NCBI GenBank assembly: GCA_004380135.1
Contig: QXCR01000047.1
Location: forward strand, 62,001 to 126,000
Direction of reading: 5' to 3'
Origin: Stemphylium vesicarium
Taxonomy: Eukaryota; Ascomycota; Dothideomycetes; Pleosporales; Pleosporaceae
Length of the DNA: 64,000 nucleotides
In this document: positions 11,046-22,842 of the stretch, piece by piece
Position numbering within the stretch: the first letter of the stretch is position 1
Layout: the number at the start of each line of letters is the position of its first letter
Notes under the pieces: model-generated
Told to the model about the DNA's origin: nothing
Database searches by the model: none
What the model saw: only the letters and a program-made list of their open reading frames with translations
Translations under genes and position numbers: made by a program

Positions 11046-12356
11046 ATGGCCTCTTTCTTCGCAAACGTGTAAGTTGCTTGGCACTTGCTCACACCCTTCC
11101 TCAAATGCTCGCCCTTCCCTCTTCAATCCACACCCCCAGTCGTCTTGTGTTTCAGACAATGTGCTGCACGTCGTCTCACGATTTCACTTCGTGATATGCA
11201 CGCTATCTCGGGGCCATTATTCCGCATTTCCGTCTTATAATTCCGCCAGAGTGCCCTAGGTTTTCCCTTCTAACAACTTCACCGATAGTCGCCAAGGATT
11301 GGCTGGTCGATCCAACAAGGGCCAACAGCAGCAGGGCAAAGGCGGCTCTCCATCACCAACCACACCATACGCGGCATCGCCAACTTCTCAGCAACCCCAG
11401 AGCCAACCGCCTATGCCCAATTCTCCCGCTCTGTCGTCTAACATGTCGTTCGAAAGTCAGGGTGCTCCGTCAGATGGGTCCGTGCCATCCGGCTCCCGCA
11501 GACCGCCTTTCTTCTTCCGCGAAGAGTACTCCAACTTGATTGTCAAGGGTAATTTTATGACTCTGGCTGCGAAGCCGAAGCTTGTTGAGGAGGGCGAATG
11601 GCTCGCACACCAAGGTATGTTTGAACACGTGCGGTGGTGGGTACGAAATGACGCTAATACATGTGACTAGTTGTCGAGCAGTACAGACTGCTAGAGCAAA
11701 TGATTGAAATCATCAAAGTAGTTGATGACCGCACAGGCAAGCCCGTCTGTAACCCAGATGTCTGCCCTACCATGTCGGCCAGTGGCCACACGTACACCTG
11801 GCTCGACAACAACAAGAAGCCCATCAAGATCCCCGCCATCCAGTATATCAACCTCGTGCAGAAGTGGATCGTGGGTAAGATCAACGACCCAAACATCTTC
11901 CCTACAGACACTACTGCCGTCTCAATTGGAGCTTCAACCTACGCTTCTGGATCCATGACACCTACCTCAACGCCACAGCCTCTTGGACCCACTAGCCTCA
12001 ACCAGCCGGTATCGCAGCTCGCCGGACGAGAGTGGCTCGGCAAGTCGTCTGGTTTCCCTGAGACATTCGAGGGCGACATCAAGAGCATCTACCGCCAGAT
12101 GATGCGATGCTATGCACACATTTACCACGGCCACTGGCTGGACCCCTTCTGGAACGTGAGCGCGTACAAGGAGCTCAACACTTGCTTCATCCATTTCATC
12201 AATGTCGGCAAGCTGTTCAACCTCATTGGCGACAAGGAAATCGAGCCTATGCAGCCGCTGGTCGACCTCTGGGCTGAGAAGGGCCTGCTTCCACCTGTTA
12301 CTGCAGCCAAGGAAAACGCACCGCCCAAGAGCTCGGGCGGGCCACCTGCGTCTTGA
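11046..12356 (+). CDS. MOB kinase activator, probably MOB2-like
   Basis: Three exons (11046-11068, 11289-11614, 11671-12356) join in phase to 344 residues. The first exon codes for only MASFFAN plus two bases and the first intron is about 220 nt, so the 5' structure is the least certain part. A Gln/Pro/Ser-rich N-terminal region precedes the Mob1/phocein domain. Visible signatures are CPTMSASGHTYTW, which carries the zinc-binding Cys region, and MMRCYAHIYHGHW, with the paired zinc-ligand histidines. Between them sits a family-unusual Ser/Thr/Pro-rich insertion of about 40 residues. MOB proteins activate NDR/LATS kinases in mitotic exit, septation and polarised growth. I favour MOB2 (the partner of the COT1/Orb6-type kinase) over MOB1, with moderate confidence. 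Confidence 0.8.
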
Positions 12357-12938
12357 AAATGATTTCGAGTGTTTTCAATCTGGTAACGACCGTGGACCCC
12401 ATTTGACATGGCGCTCCATATTCAGCAAGCTCCCAAATTTTCGTCTTGTAGATGTAGCGCAAATGGATTGAAAGGATGACTGGCGTTTTGGCTTGTCTTA
12501 CGATTTGCTTCATGTAGCCTTGGAATAGCATAGAGCAATGAAACTTATGAGTGCGTCAATCGTCTTCTATTGTCGTGTCGAAAGCAATTTGTCACAAGAC
12601 CAACAGAATAATTAATAAAAGAAGAGGCTCAAATTTGATATACCACGTAAAGTAACCAGAGAACTGATTTCCCAACGACCTGAAACGCAATGTCATAGCA
12701 CTTCACACAAACTCCAATGGTGAAAAGAGAAGAGAAACCCCGTGTCTCCGCTCCACCATCCGATCTGACATTTGACACCGATGCAAGTACATTTCATGGG
12801 TCCGTGGTTTTATAGAGATCCGTCGTGGCTGGGCTCTGCCACTACGATGGGGGGCGCGCGTTCGTTATGAGATGCCTAGCTGTGGCATACGGTTGACATT
12901 TTCGTGACTCGCTACGTTACAGTCCGCACTCGGCGAAC
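12357..12938. other. Intergenic region between convergent MOB and ARF genes
   Basis: This region should hold the 3' ends of two convergent transcripts. No gene or RNA is recognised. Confidence 0.5.
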
Positions 12939-14200
<1,262 letters not shown>

Positions 14201-14536
14201 TTATGCCAACTGCTCAGATCTTGACACGTTTTGGCTCTCCTGAATCTCCAGAGTGGAACCCAGGCAGCCATTGATGTTCGGTTGGGCGATCGGCTCAGCT
14301 GCCCCAGGATTGCGTGAGCTCCAGGACCCACAGCTATCCGCACTATTGACTGGGCAACCTGTGTTCTTCGACGTCTTGTGAAGCCGACGCGTGTTGGAAG
14401 AAAGAGAGGTGGATCTTGTTGTTTGCGCGTCCGCCATGGCATCCACATAAACCACTTTCAGGGCCGACTCTCGAAAAAAATTATTTGCACCTTTCCACCA
14501 CGCCGAGGCATCATCGGGAAACAGCTGTGCCGCCAT
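14201..14536 (-). CDS. Possible small gene, unknown protein
   Basis: A minus-strand frame of 111 residues starts MAAQLFPDDASAWWKG and stays open to a TAA at 14201. The first part has a protein-like hydrophobic pattern (FRESALKVVYVDAMADAQ); the rest is Ser/Asn-rich and looks disordered. The frame is also open for about ten codons upstream of the ATG, and no intron is needed. A random frame of this length is not rare in a window this size, so this is a weak call. No family is recognised. Confidence 0.3.
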   Translation of the reverse strand: MAAQLFPDDASAWWKGANNFFRESALKVVYVDAMADAQTTRSTSLSSNTRRLHKTSKNTGCPVNSADSCGSWSSRNPGAAEPIAQPNINGCLGSTLEIQESQNVSRSEQLA

Positions 14537-14778
14537 CCAACACGGATCCGTACGACGAGAAATAGTCAAAGCGCGTCACCATATCACAAACGCCTCAGGC
14601 TACCGTATTCTGCAGAGGACAACTATGCAATATCAACTGGGCAGCATTGTAACGCCGCAAGGCAGCCACTATTGACTGACCATTCTCAGTATTCTCATCG
14701 CCCCCTTTGTCCTATCCTACCGTGTGCACCATCTCCTCGACGCCGCAGCTCAGCTCGACCACACAAGCGCGTCCCAAC

Positions 14779-15336
14779 CTATGCATCTATGGCCGCGGCA
14801 GAGCGAAGGATGACACGAAAGCACAGTGAAATACCTGCAACCCACAGACCGCTGCGAATAAGCGTGGGCGCCTGTGTCGAGGTAGTGATGTAGGCCGCCG
14901 TATAGGCAATTCGAACAGCCAGGAAAGAGGCAACAAAAGTGTCGAGCTCTTCCTCCGCCAGTCCAGCCATGTTACCCAAGACGACCGCCCCGATGAAGAG
15001 AGGAAGGCCCTGGTATTGTCAGGCTGACGCATGAATGTACAAAGCCTGGTTGAGACTCACCTCCATTCCGTTGGCATGACAGGCCTCCATACGCTCGTAC
15101 ATAGCATACGATTCTGCAGGAATGCGCTGCTTCAACTGTGCTTTCATGTCGGTAGAACGTGGGTTGCGATTGTCGCAAGTGAAAAGCATAGCCAAGCTAT
15201 GAGGCAGGAGCGAGACTAATAACATTGTGAAAAGTCAGCGGCCTTGCACAGTTCATACTGAGACGAACGTCTACATGCGGATGAAGTAGACGGGGATGGC
15301 CAGGACCGAAATGTTGTAGCCGTCGAGGGGCCACAT
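14779..15336 (-). CDS. MAPEG-family membrane protein
   Basis: Three exons (15336-15279, 15215-15061, 15009-14779) give 147 residues, the usual MAPEG length. Exon 1 encodes MWPLDGYNISVLAIPVYFI. The join to LSLLPHSLAMLF restores the conserved first transmembrane helix and 'LLPH' block only if the first intron (15216-15278) uses a GC donor (GCATGT) with a normal TTAG acceptor. The next blocks, NPRSTDMKAQLKQ and YERMEACHANGME, then LPLFIGAVVLGNMAG, are MAPEG hallmarks (the Glu-Asn/Arg region of glutathione-dependent enzymes). Four membrane helices are expected. Fungal members may be glutathione transferase-like, but the exact reaction is unknown. Confidence 0.82.
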
Positions 15337-16069
15337 GTTTTCCGTCTGATTTCGATTGATTGATTGTTGTGGCTGAGGGGAAGAGAGATTGAGGCTTTGC
15401 AGGAAGTGGTGCATTGAGTTGACCGAAATATGGCGCTCAAGTGGAATTCGAGTCCAATGCACCTGCCTCGACAATAAAAAGACCCATGCAGTCACAATAC
15501 CTTCATCTACATCAGGAAGCGACGGCCTGTGACGTCGAAGGGACTTGGTGAGCACATCCTTGTCGACGGCCAATGGTTGACACTGGTTCATGAGGAAAGC
15601 GATGGCATGCCCTCATCTGAACACGTAATCATAAGACGAACCCTAAAAGACTAGGGATTGGCAGCGCATAGCAGCCCGAGGGGTATGGCAAGACTCAGAT
15701 TAAAAGTCAAGGCGCCATCGCACGCTTATTGGCTTCTTTTCGACATATTGACTATTTGGTCTTACATATCAACATATGCCTCTCCATGCACCACGGATCG
15801 TGATACTCAAGCCACCACCAAGCGCTAGACATTCATAGGCGGTAAAGTCCCATCGCAAAGCCAGTGCACACACAGTTGTCAACAATCAATTAAGTGGGGC
15901 TCGAGAGACGCAGCTTGACTTGATTGACTTCCTATTTGAGTCTAGCAGTTGCCTATATAGGCTTAAGTCTTACCCTTTTGCGTTAGTCACTCATCTGGAT
16001 GTGTCAGATTGACTTGATTGTTGACAAGTCTGAGTGCACAAGACAGCCGGTTGGGCCCCCAACGCATTC
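15337..16069. other. Intergenic region, no gene supported
   Basis: About 730 bp upstream of the MAPEG gene and downstream of the small Cys-rich gene. It contains AT-rich stretches and scattered stops. Nothing is recognised. Confidence 0.4.
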
Positions 16070-16598
16070 TTAAAACGGCTCACACTCGTCACAGCCAGGA
16101 TGTTCCGGTCTGCACTCTTCGGCACTCTGATCACATGGATAGTTCCTGCATTTCGACTGACGGCCCTCCAATACGGCTTCGCCATTCCTCTTCGGCTTGG
16201 TGATTATTGTGCTTGGATCACGCGGGAAGACATCTTCAGGAACGGCCCACAGCTGAGCCTCATCAGTGACAGCGCGTCCGTCAACGCCAGCCCATAGTTC
16301 TTGTGTTTCAGGCGTGTATTTCCAAGCCGTGAATTCGGCTACATGGCGGGCAGATAGTTGGACGTAGTCGACAACTTCAGTGTGCTCTCTGTTCAGCCTG
16401 CGTAGAACGCCGTCACGGCCAAATACACGTATGCCACCGTCTCTCTTGAGCGACACCAGCACTTCGCGGAGGGTCTACAAATAACTATCAATTGACTCTG
16501 TATGCTAATGAATATATTTGAGAAGCTTACAGGCTCATACTGAGTCGCTGGGCGATGTTCGTCGGCTAATGCGTAAGCTGCCTCTTCCTTTATGAGCT
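16070..16598 (-). CDS. Small unknown protein with a cysteine-rich C-terminus (5' end unresolved)
   Basis: The last exon (16474-16070) and an upstream exon (down to 16531, at least from 16598) join across a 56-nt intron with donor GTAAGC and acceptor TTTGTAG. The joined frame reads ALADEHRPATQYEP then TLREVLVSLKRDGG, and continues through GIRVFGRDGVLRRLNRE to a tail with six cysteines (CRNYPC...ECRPEHPGCDEC). The arrangement of an alpha/beta body followed by a compact Cys cluster suggests a small structured, possibly disulfide- or metal-stabilised, fungal protein. The true start is unresolved; an upstream exon beginning MRKSLRH near 16760 is possible but needs a weak donor. Not recognised. Confidence 0.5.
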
Positions 16599-16900
16599 CT
16601 AGTCATTGTCTCTCGGTGTATTCATGTGCGACCATGATCGATTCATGAGTACGTCACGAGTGAGATTGGGATTGGCTTAATCTAAAGTCGCTGCAATCCC
16701 CTCGTTTCTCAATTACATCCCCGCTTCGTTTCAACTGTGCCGCAGCGACTTGCGCATCTTGTCAAGGATCGATTTCTAACCACAAATATTGCTACGTAGG
16801 CCTTCTTCCTATTTCAAATTAGATGAAGTAGATCTTAACATAGGCTATAATAGACATGTGTCCTACCACATTTCCCTCACACGCAAACGACAAATTGTGC

Positions 16901-17536
16901 ATGATGTCGATTCAGGCCCCACGACCCCAGAAAGAACAAAGAGGAGATGTAAGCGGAGAGGCAAATTTCGGTTCCCAAGTTCATGAAGAAGCAAGAGAGA
17001 GAGTGAGTAGCGGAGCCGACACCACTGGTGTCACGCCAGTCCACCAGCCAAAGAGTGCAGTGAACGCGCTCCGAGAAGTGCTTTCTTCTCTAAAAAGACC
17101 ACTACATAGCAAATGCTTCCGAGGTCTTTGTCCGGATGGAATTTTTCAGAATAATGGTGTGGTTGCCGACGCCAGATGACCAGCCTACTCGAATCGGCGT
17201 ATACGACGGACTGCCCCCATCGCCGGAGATGATCAAGACGTATCTTGACAGGAAGCCTTGGATCCAATCAGTGGAGGTTCAGTACCGCGGATTCGATGGA
17301 AGGAACACACCCAAAGAGTAAGAGAAACTCTTTTCAATATCATTTGATCCCCTTGCTGATGTCTATCCGTGGCATTTAAGCAATGGCTGGACCCACAGCC
17401 TGGCATTCTGCCATATGCAGCAAGTTTGAATGACCGTATGGCAAAGAATAAGCGACTTATGGAGGAAAGGAAGCAGATAGAGGAAATAATTGCGCGTGGA
17501 AGCGTCATCAGCAACTATAACCTGGATCTTCGCTAG
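16901..17536 (+). CDS. Hypothetical protein, multi-exon, boundaries approximate
   Basis: Coding-like segments occur on the plus strand: MSIQAPRPQKEQRGDV from 16904, then FVRMEFFRIMVWLPTPDDQP through LDRKPWIQSVEVQYRGFDGR up to about 17318, and a final exon coding for LNDRMAKNKRLMEERKQIEE and ending at TAG 17534-17536. The segments are in different frames, so at least two introns are required. A polypyrimidine-AG acceptor near 17099 and a GTAAGA donor at 17319 are visible, but I could not find one fully consistent set of junctions. The C-terminal segment looks like a charged helix. The product is unknown. It lies head to head with the Cys-rich gene. Confidence 0.4.
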
Positions 17537-18777
17537 CACTCCGAACGTGATGATAAAGTAGCTTGACGGAGACAAACCTTGATACACTGTCCCCAAATCA
17601 TGCGCACTCGGATATGTCGTAGCCAAACCCCAGTGACGCGTTCAGACTAGCCATCGGTGCGACACATTGTATTCTTCATGATATACTTATAGCTGTTTAT
17701 GATTGTACCCATAAAATGCAGTCTCCACACTCGATATCATAGAGCGAGGTATTTGCAGTGCCTCCGTTGTCTATCTAAGCTCACACACAACATTATTGGA
17801 GGCGGTAAGCAAGCCACAAACCCGACTGGGAGGTTCAATCGGGCCTCGGAATCAGAATCGGAAGCGCGTCATCACAGCTTCAGCCGTCATTCGCTGCGCT
17901 TTCTCAACCGTGAACGACTTCATTCGTCTACAATGAGCAGCATACAGAGCAGAAGTTCAAACGTCTTGACAAAAGGGATGGACTAAATAAAAAGCAAAGA
18001 AGAGCTAGGTCGCACGCCAACAACACTGGCGTCGGTGTCTGAATTCGCCGATGGCACTTGGTGATGGGAGGGGAAAACCGTTCATATCGACCTCAAGCGT
18101 TCGGGGCGTGAAGACAAGATAAGAAAATCAGCTCTCAGGCACGCCGCACCTTTCATTCGATCTTACCCGCATCGGAACTAGTCGCATCTAGAGTACACCC
18201 GCTTTCCGGTCGATTAGGTGACTCTTAGCGTACCCGCTTCTGATGAGATGGAGATTGAGGCTCCACTTCTAGTCAGGCAGCCTCGGACGGCGTGCGTTCC
18301 CAGCACGACATCTCGTGACTTCGAGTGCAGAACGTGGAGCTTTTACGCGTCGTTGGGAATTTATGTTTAGTGATCGGACGCTGCTATGGCGTTTGGAGAC
18401 TGTTGGTACGCGATGGTAGCGTCGGATGTATGACATCAGGGAGCATACAGACCACACCGAAAGGCAAGTAAGGCTTGGGCTAGATGCTTGTATGGAGCAT
18501 ACCATGTGTATTGCGAGCCTTAACTCCGAAGAAGACAGCGATACTCGGCTTCCATTTGAGTCATAATGTGGCTCTCCATGTCGGTGTTCGGACCGCTGTA
18601 TGAAGTTTTGCTGGTCAATGACAACATAGCGCCATGGCACTGAGACTTTAACGATAGCGTCGTACCCAGGGTACGTTGTAAAATCCAACATAAAACGCAG
18701 GAGACTCACAGATTGAAGGTCATCCACTTCAACCATCATCTCATCATCCAGCCACCATCGCCATCACCATCACCACA
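17537..18777. other. Intergenic region upstream of the PRISE-type reductase
   Basis: This region holds the reductase promoter. A minus-strand frame of 156 codons (18269-18739) begins 39 bp from the reductase start, but it has no recognised domain and is within the length expected by chance in 64 kb. The segment just before 18778 has a repeated 'catcaccatc' pattern typical of a leader sequence. Confidence 0.45.
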
Positions 18778-20109
18778 ATGCCAAGCTCTTCGCAACAACC
18801 CCTTCGCCAATCTGGCATCTACCGCAATCTCCCAACCTTTGACCCCAGCGTAAAGGGTCTCAAGGCCATTGTATGCGGCGCAACTGGCATCTCAGGTTTC
18901 AGCACGATACGCTCACTGCTCGACACACCTGATCGCTGGTCCACCATCTACGCTCTCTCACGCAGCCCCATTCCGGACAAGCTTCTCGACTTCCTCACCG
19001 ATGAGCAGCGCTCCCGCATCAAGCATGTCTCCATCGACCTCAGCTCATCAAGTGAGAATATTGCCAAGTCGCTGAAAGATGCAAAAGTGCAGGCCGACTA
19101 CATCTTCTACTATGCATACCTCTCTCCCAAGACCAACAAGAGCGCCATGGACCCCAGCACCGCCGAGGATCTCGTAGAAAGCAACGTACCTCCCTTCAAA
19201 AACTTCCTCGCTTCCCTCCCGCTAGCTGGTCTCAAGCCGAAGCGCATCCTCCTGCAAACCGGCGGAAAGAACTATGGCATGCACATCGGCCGTGCGCGAA
19301 CTCCGCTCGTAGAGTCAGATCCCCAACCCAAGCACCTCAGCCCAAACTTCTACTACAACCAGGAGGAACTGCTGCACAAGTTCTGTGCCGAGCACCCAGA
19401 GACCGCGTGGAACATCGTCATGCCTGCCGCCGTCATCGGCGCAACACAGTACGCATCCATGAACGCCTTCCTCTGCTTTGGCGCCTACGCCGCTGTACAA
19501 GCACACAGAGGCGAGCCCCTACAGTTCAGCGGTAGTCTCCACGAATGGCAGTTCGAGTACACACACTCGACTGCGCGCCTCTCCGGCTACCTCAGCGAAT
19601 GGGCAGTTCTAGAAGACGCAGCCGCGAACCAGCGCTTCAACGCCCAAGACGGTGGCGTACTCAGCTGGGACCGGTTTTACAACGAGCTCGGCCGCTGGTA
19701 CGGTGTTGACACCGTTCTTGGACCCGAAGAAGACGAGGCAAAGTACGAAGTTAGGAACATGGCTGGTGGGAAAGATGCTCCGCTGGGCTACGGGCCCCCC
19801 ATGTCTCTCAAGGTGGCACACCCGTTGTCCGAGTGGGTGGAGAACCCGTCAGTATCGCAGGCTTGGGACGAGATGATGGATCAGTCGAATGGCCAGTTGA
19901 CGGAGAAGATCCTAGACGACAAGGATACGGTGGCCATGGGCGAGTTCACGTTCACGGCTTTTGGTACCCTGTCTATGAACAAGGTGAGGAAGTTCGGTTT
20001 CTCGGGCTTTGTGGATACCATCGAGAGTGTGTTTGAGATGTACCAGGAAGTGGCCAAGTTGGGCATGCTGCCACCTATGAAGGTGGATGCTGCGATACCG
20101 CTTGTTTAA
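18778..20109 (+). CDS. PRISE-type NAD(P)-dependent reductase (short-chain dehydrogenase superfamily)
   Basis: A single exon encodes 443 residues. The nucleotide-binding motif is CGATGISGFSTIRSLL near residue 32. The diagnostic features of the PRISE group (progesterone 5-beta-reductase/iridoid synthase-like) are visible: the lysine block QTGGKNYGMHIG and the catalytic tyrosine block NFYYNQEELL. These enzymes reduce enones with NAD(P)H. Fungal members are often found in secondary metabolite clusters and are annotated as 'sirQ-like' or nucleoside-sugar epimerases. The substrate here is unknown. The gene is intronless and converges on the CYP504 gene with 121 bp between them, which may or may not mean a joint role. 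Confidence 0.85.
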   Translation: MPSSSQQPLRQSGIYRNLPTFDPSVKGLKAIVCGATGISGFSTIRSLLDTPDRWSTIYALSRSPIPDKLLDFLTDEQRSRIKHVSIDLSSSSENIAKSLKDAKVQADYIFYYAYLSPKTNKSAMDPSTAEDLVESNVPPFKNFLASLPLAGLKPKRILLQTGGKNYGMHIGRARTPLVESDPQPKHLSPNFYYNQEELLHKFCAEHPETAWNIVMPAAVIGATQYASMNAFLCFGAYAAVQAHRGEPLQFSGSLHEWQFEYTHSTARLSGYLSEWAVLEDAAANQRFNAQDGGVLSWDRFYNELGRWYGVDTVLGPEEDEAKYEVRNMAGGKDAPLGYGPPMSLKVAHPLSEWVENPSVSQAWDEMMDQSNGQLTEKILDDKDTVAMGEFTFTAFGTLSMNKVRKFGFSGFVDTIESVFEMYQEVAKLGMLPPMKVDAAIPLV

Positions 20110-20230
20110 AGTAGATGGTATATCAGGTCAACTCATGTAGAGTCTGTGCTCGTAAATGAACAGATATTTTTTAATCTAGTGTTTCGTCTAAACTTGATAG
20201 TTCGTATCGACGCCTGGCTGCTACATGCAT

Positions 20231-21889
20231 TCACATGAGATCCTTGGTCCTCTCCTCACTCTCCTTGATCCACTTATCTAGCAATTGCCTATTCCTCGGC
20301 TTGAACCCGACCTTGAAATACTTGGGCTCAAGAGTCAAACTCGTAGGGATTGCGTTCGCGTCCAAGCAATCCATGACCGGCTCGTCTTTCGGGTCGATAG
20401 GCGGCGTGAACTTGAACGCCGATATCAACCGAACGAATGCCGTGTATAGCTCACGGTTAGCGAGATGTGAACCAACGCACATGCGTGAGCCGGCACCATA
20501 TCCATAATGTGGTGTACCTGCACCATCAGGAACGTCCAGATAGCGTTCCGGATCAAATGTCTCTGGGTTCTTAAAGTGCTCGGCGTCGTAGTCGGCGGCG
20601 TAAGCATTCATGTAGAACGTTGTACCTGCAGGGATATTGACGCCATTCCATTCAATATCCTTGATCGAGACACGTGGTAGACAGATTGGGATGACAGTCC
20701 AGTACCGTAGGATTTCTTTGTAAAGCGCAGTGACATATGGGACCTTTTCTTCGTGGAGACAACGCTCCCAGGCGTCGTTGTCAGGGTATACCTTCATAAT
20801 CTCGTCGTATGCGCGCTGTTGGATCTTCTGACCGGCGGGTGTGGCAAGGTAAGCGATGCCCATGATAAGGTTACCAGGAACGGTATCAAGACCGGCGGAG
20901 ACCATGGTGAGGCAAATTGATTTGATCTCGGCTTTTCAGTGTCAGCATATATCTGATAAGGAAACAGTGCCAAACTCACCTCGGTTCAGCTTCGCGTCAG
21001 GGTCCTTCATGATGTTACCAGTAATGCATGGCTTGTCCATACCCTTCTCAATCTTGTCCTGCAGTGTGTTCAGTAGTCGATCCATGTACACATCTCTCCG
21101 CTTTCGGAAGCTGATAGCCTCGTTGCTTTGGCTGGGGAACAGTCGCAATAGCGGAACATAATCTTGCCAGTTGTTGCTTGTCGACCGGAAGTTTCCAACG
21201 CCCCTCTCGACATCGACAATTTCCTTCAGCAGCGGTGCATCCTTGTTTCCGTCGATGCGGTATCCATAGTTCAGAGTCAAAGACGTGTTCAGGGCATAAC
21301 GTTGCCAGTAGGCTCGCGGATCGAGATCAAGCTCTCCTCCCTTGCTGTCATGTAGAAGCTCCTTGATAGAGACGGTCGATTCGAGATCGATGAGCGGCAT
21401 GTAGGACTGTACGGCAGGGCGGTTGAGCGCTGTCGCAGCAGCTTTACGGCGCGCTTTGCAGGATTCATCCCATGGTGAAGTACCAATCGTGAAACCCTGA
21501 GAAGAGGAGACGACCTTGTGGAAGGTATGGAGCATAGGTCGCGATATCATAGCCGACTGATTCGTGATCCAGAGGTGACGAACGGAATCGAATGAGTTCG
21601 CAAACACGATTCTCTGGATACTCAAATCAGCCTCAGAGCTCCTGATTCAATACAAATAACTAGTTCTTACCCTGTTTCCCATCCTCACCTGGAAGACGGG
21701 GCCATATTTCTTCGCCCATCCTTGCGCTACCTTTGCATGATTCGTACCGAGCTCATACAAGCTGCCAAACAAAGGAAGTCCAGGAACCTCTGGTAGTCCC
21801 TTGATATGCGGTGTGTCGGTTCCATACAGCACCTTCCACAGAAAGTATCCCAGCACGGCAACGCCGGCAACGTAGATAGGAATCGCCAT
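20231..21889 (-). CDS. CYP504-family cytochrome P450 (phenylacetate/3-hydroxyphenylacetate hydroxylase)
   Basis: Three exons (21889-21671, 21613-20980, 20931-20231) with introns of 57 and 48 nt encode 517 residues. An N-terminal membrane anchor (IYVAGVAVLGYFLWKVL) precedes the proline region IKGLPEVPGLPLFG. The ExxR region reads LYKEILRYW, the I-helix region is MVSAGLDTVPGN and the heme loop is GYGAGSRMCVGSHLANRE, with Cys as the iron ligand. The stretch SQGFTIGTSPWDESCK is typical of CYP504, the P450s that hydroxylate phenylacetate (phacA) or 3- and 4-hydroxyphenylacetates (phacB) toward homogentisate. The nearby hmgA and fahA make phacB activity attractive, but the A/B subfamily choice is inference. 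Confidence 0.88.
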
Positions 21890-22842
21890 GGTCGTGATCA
21901 AGCTCACTGCTCGAGGAAGACGACGAAGAAATAGTAAAGAAGGGAACCAGGGGTGCTTGTAAACGCAAGATCAACTTCAGCCTCAAAGACTAGCAGCAGC
22001 ACTTATAACGTAGGGTTACCTCCGATGCACCGCGCTTTGTCTTGCACTGAGGCTTTAGCTCGGCCGCCGCGGCCTCAGCATGATTGGTGACTGTGTGACT
22101 GGCCACGATGTAGGCATTAGTTCCGATTGAATAACCTGGTGCTGCGGGGCTGTCGCGTCGGAAGCCACCATTGCAGATGCTCGTGTTGTTTGTAGGCGGA
22201 ATTGTACCGCGCGTGAGGTTGTGCGGGGACTATGACGTGAGATCATCCGCTAACTGTATGGGGCATAGGGTGAGGGAAATGAGGAATGGCCGCAGACATG
22301 TGCTTATTGCCTATGTCTGCTCGATCAATATGGTGTCGTTGAATCGGTGATGATGGCTGAATGCTTCATCATCTTGACGGTTCAAGATCGCGAGCACGTG
22401 CACGCCTCGCAGCGTGTGATACAGAAAGCGTACTCATCAAATTGCATAGAATTAGAGAGCTCTAGACACGCAAGAAAGGACTCATCCAGGGCATTCCGCA
22501 AAGATGCGCAAATACTTACTCGGGCACAATTTGTTGCTTGTGCACACTCGGATCATGATCTAGTGAGGTGGAGCAAGACCACAACGGAACGTTTCCTTGG
22601 GCGCGAGCCTCTCTTGATTAGCGCATAAAGTACAGCTCAAGAATACGCAACACTGCCAATGAACCAAACTCGCGCTAAACTCGGAGGTGACTTTAAGGCT
22701 TCTCGGGTCGCGCACGACCGTAGTACTGCAGGCTGAGAAGGATACATGCAACCACCTCAGTTCCGCGAAATTCGTGGATTCCACGACGCTCCACTTTATT
22801 TTAGCATTTCTTTAGGACATCAGCGGTCTCTATCGATAGGTA
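21890..22842. other. Intergenic region between CYP504 and fahA
   Basis: Here lie the CYP504 promoter and the fahA 3' flank. No maleylacetoacetate isomerase (maiA) gene is present, although it is a usual neighbour in other fungi. Nothing else is recognised. Confidence 0.5.

Noticed and set aside
18269..18739. 156-codon minus-strand frame beside the PRISE reductase
   Set aside because: No domain, no splice support, and this length is expected by chance several times in 64 kb of six-frame sequence.
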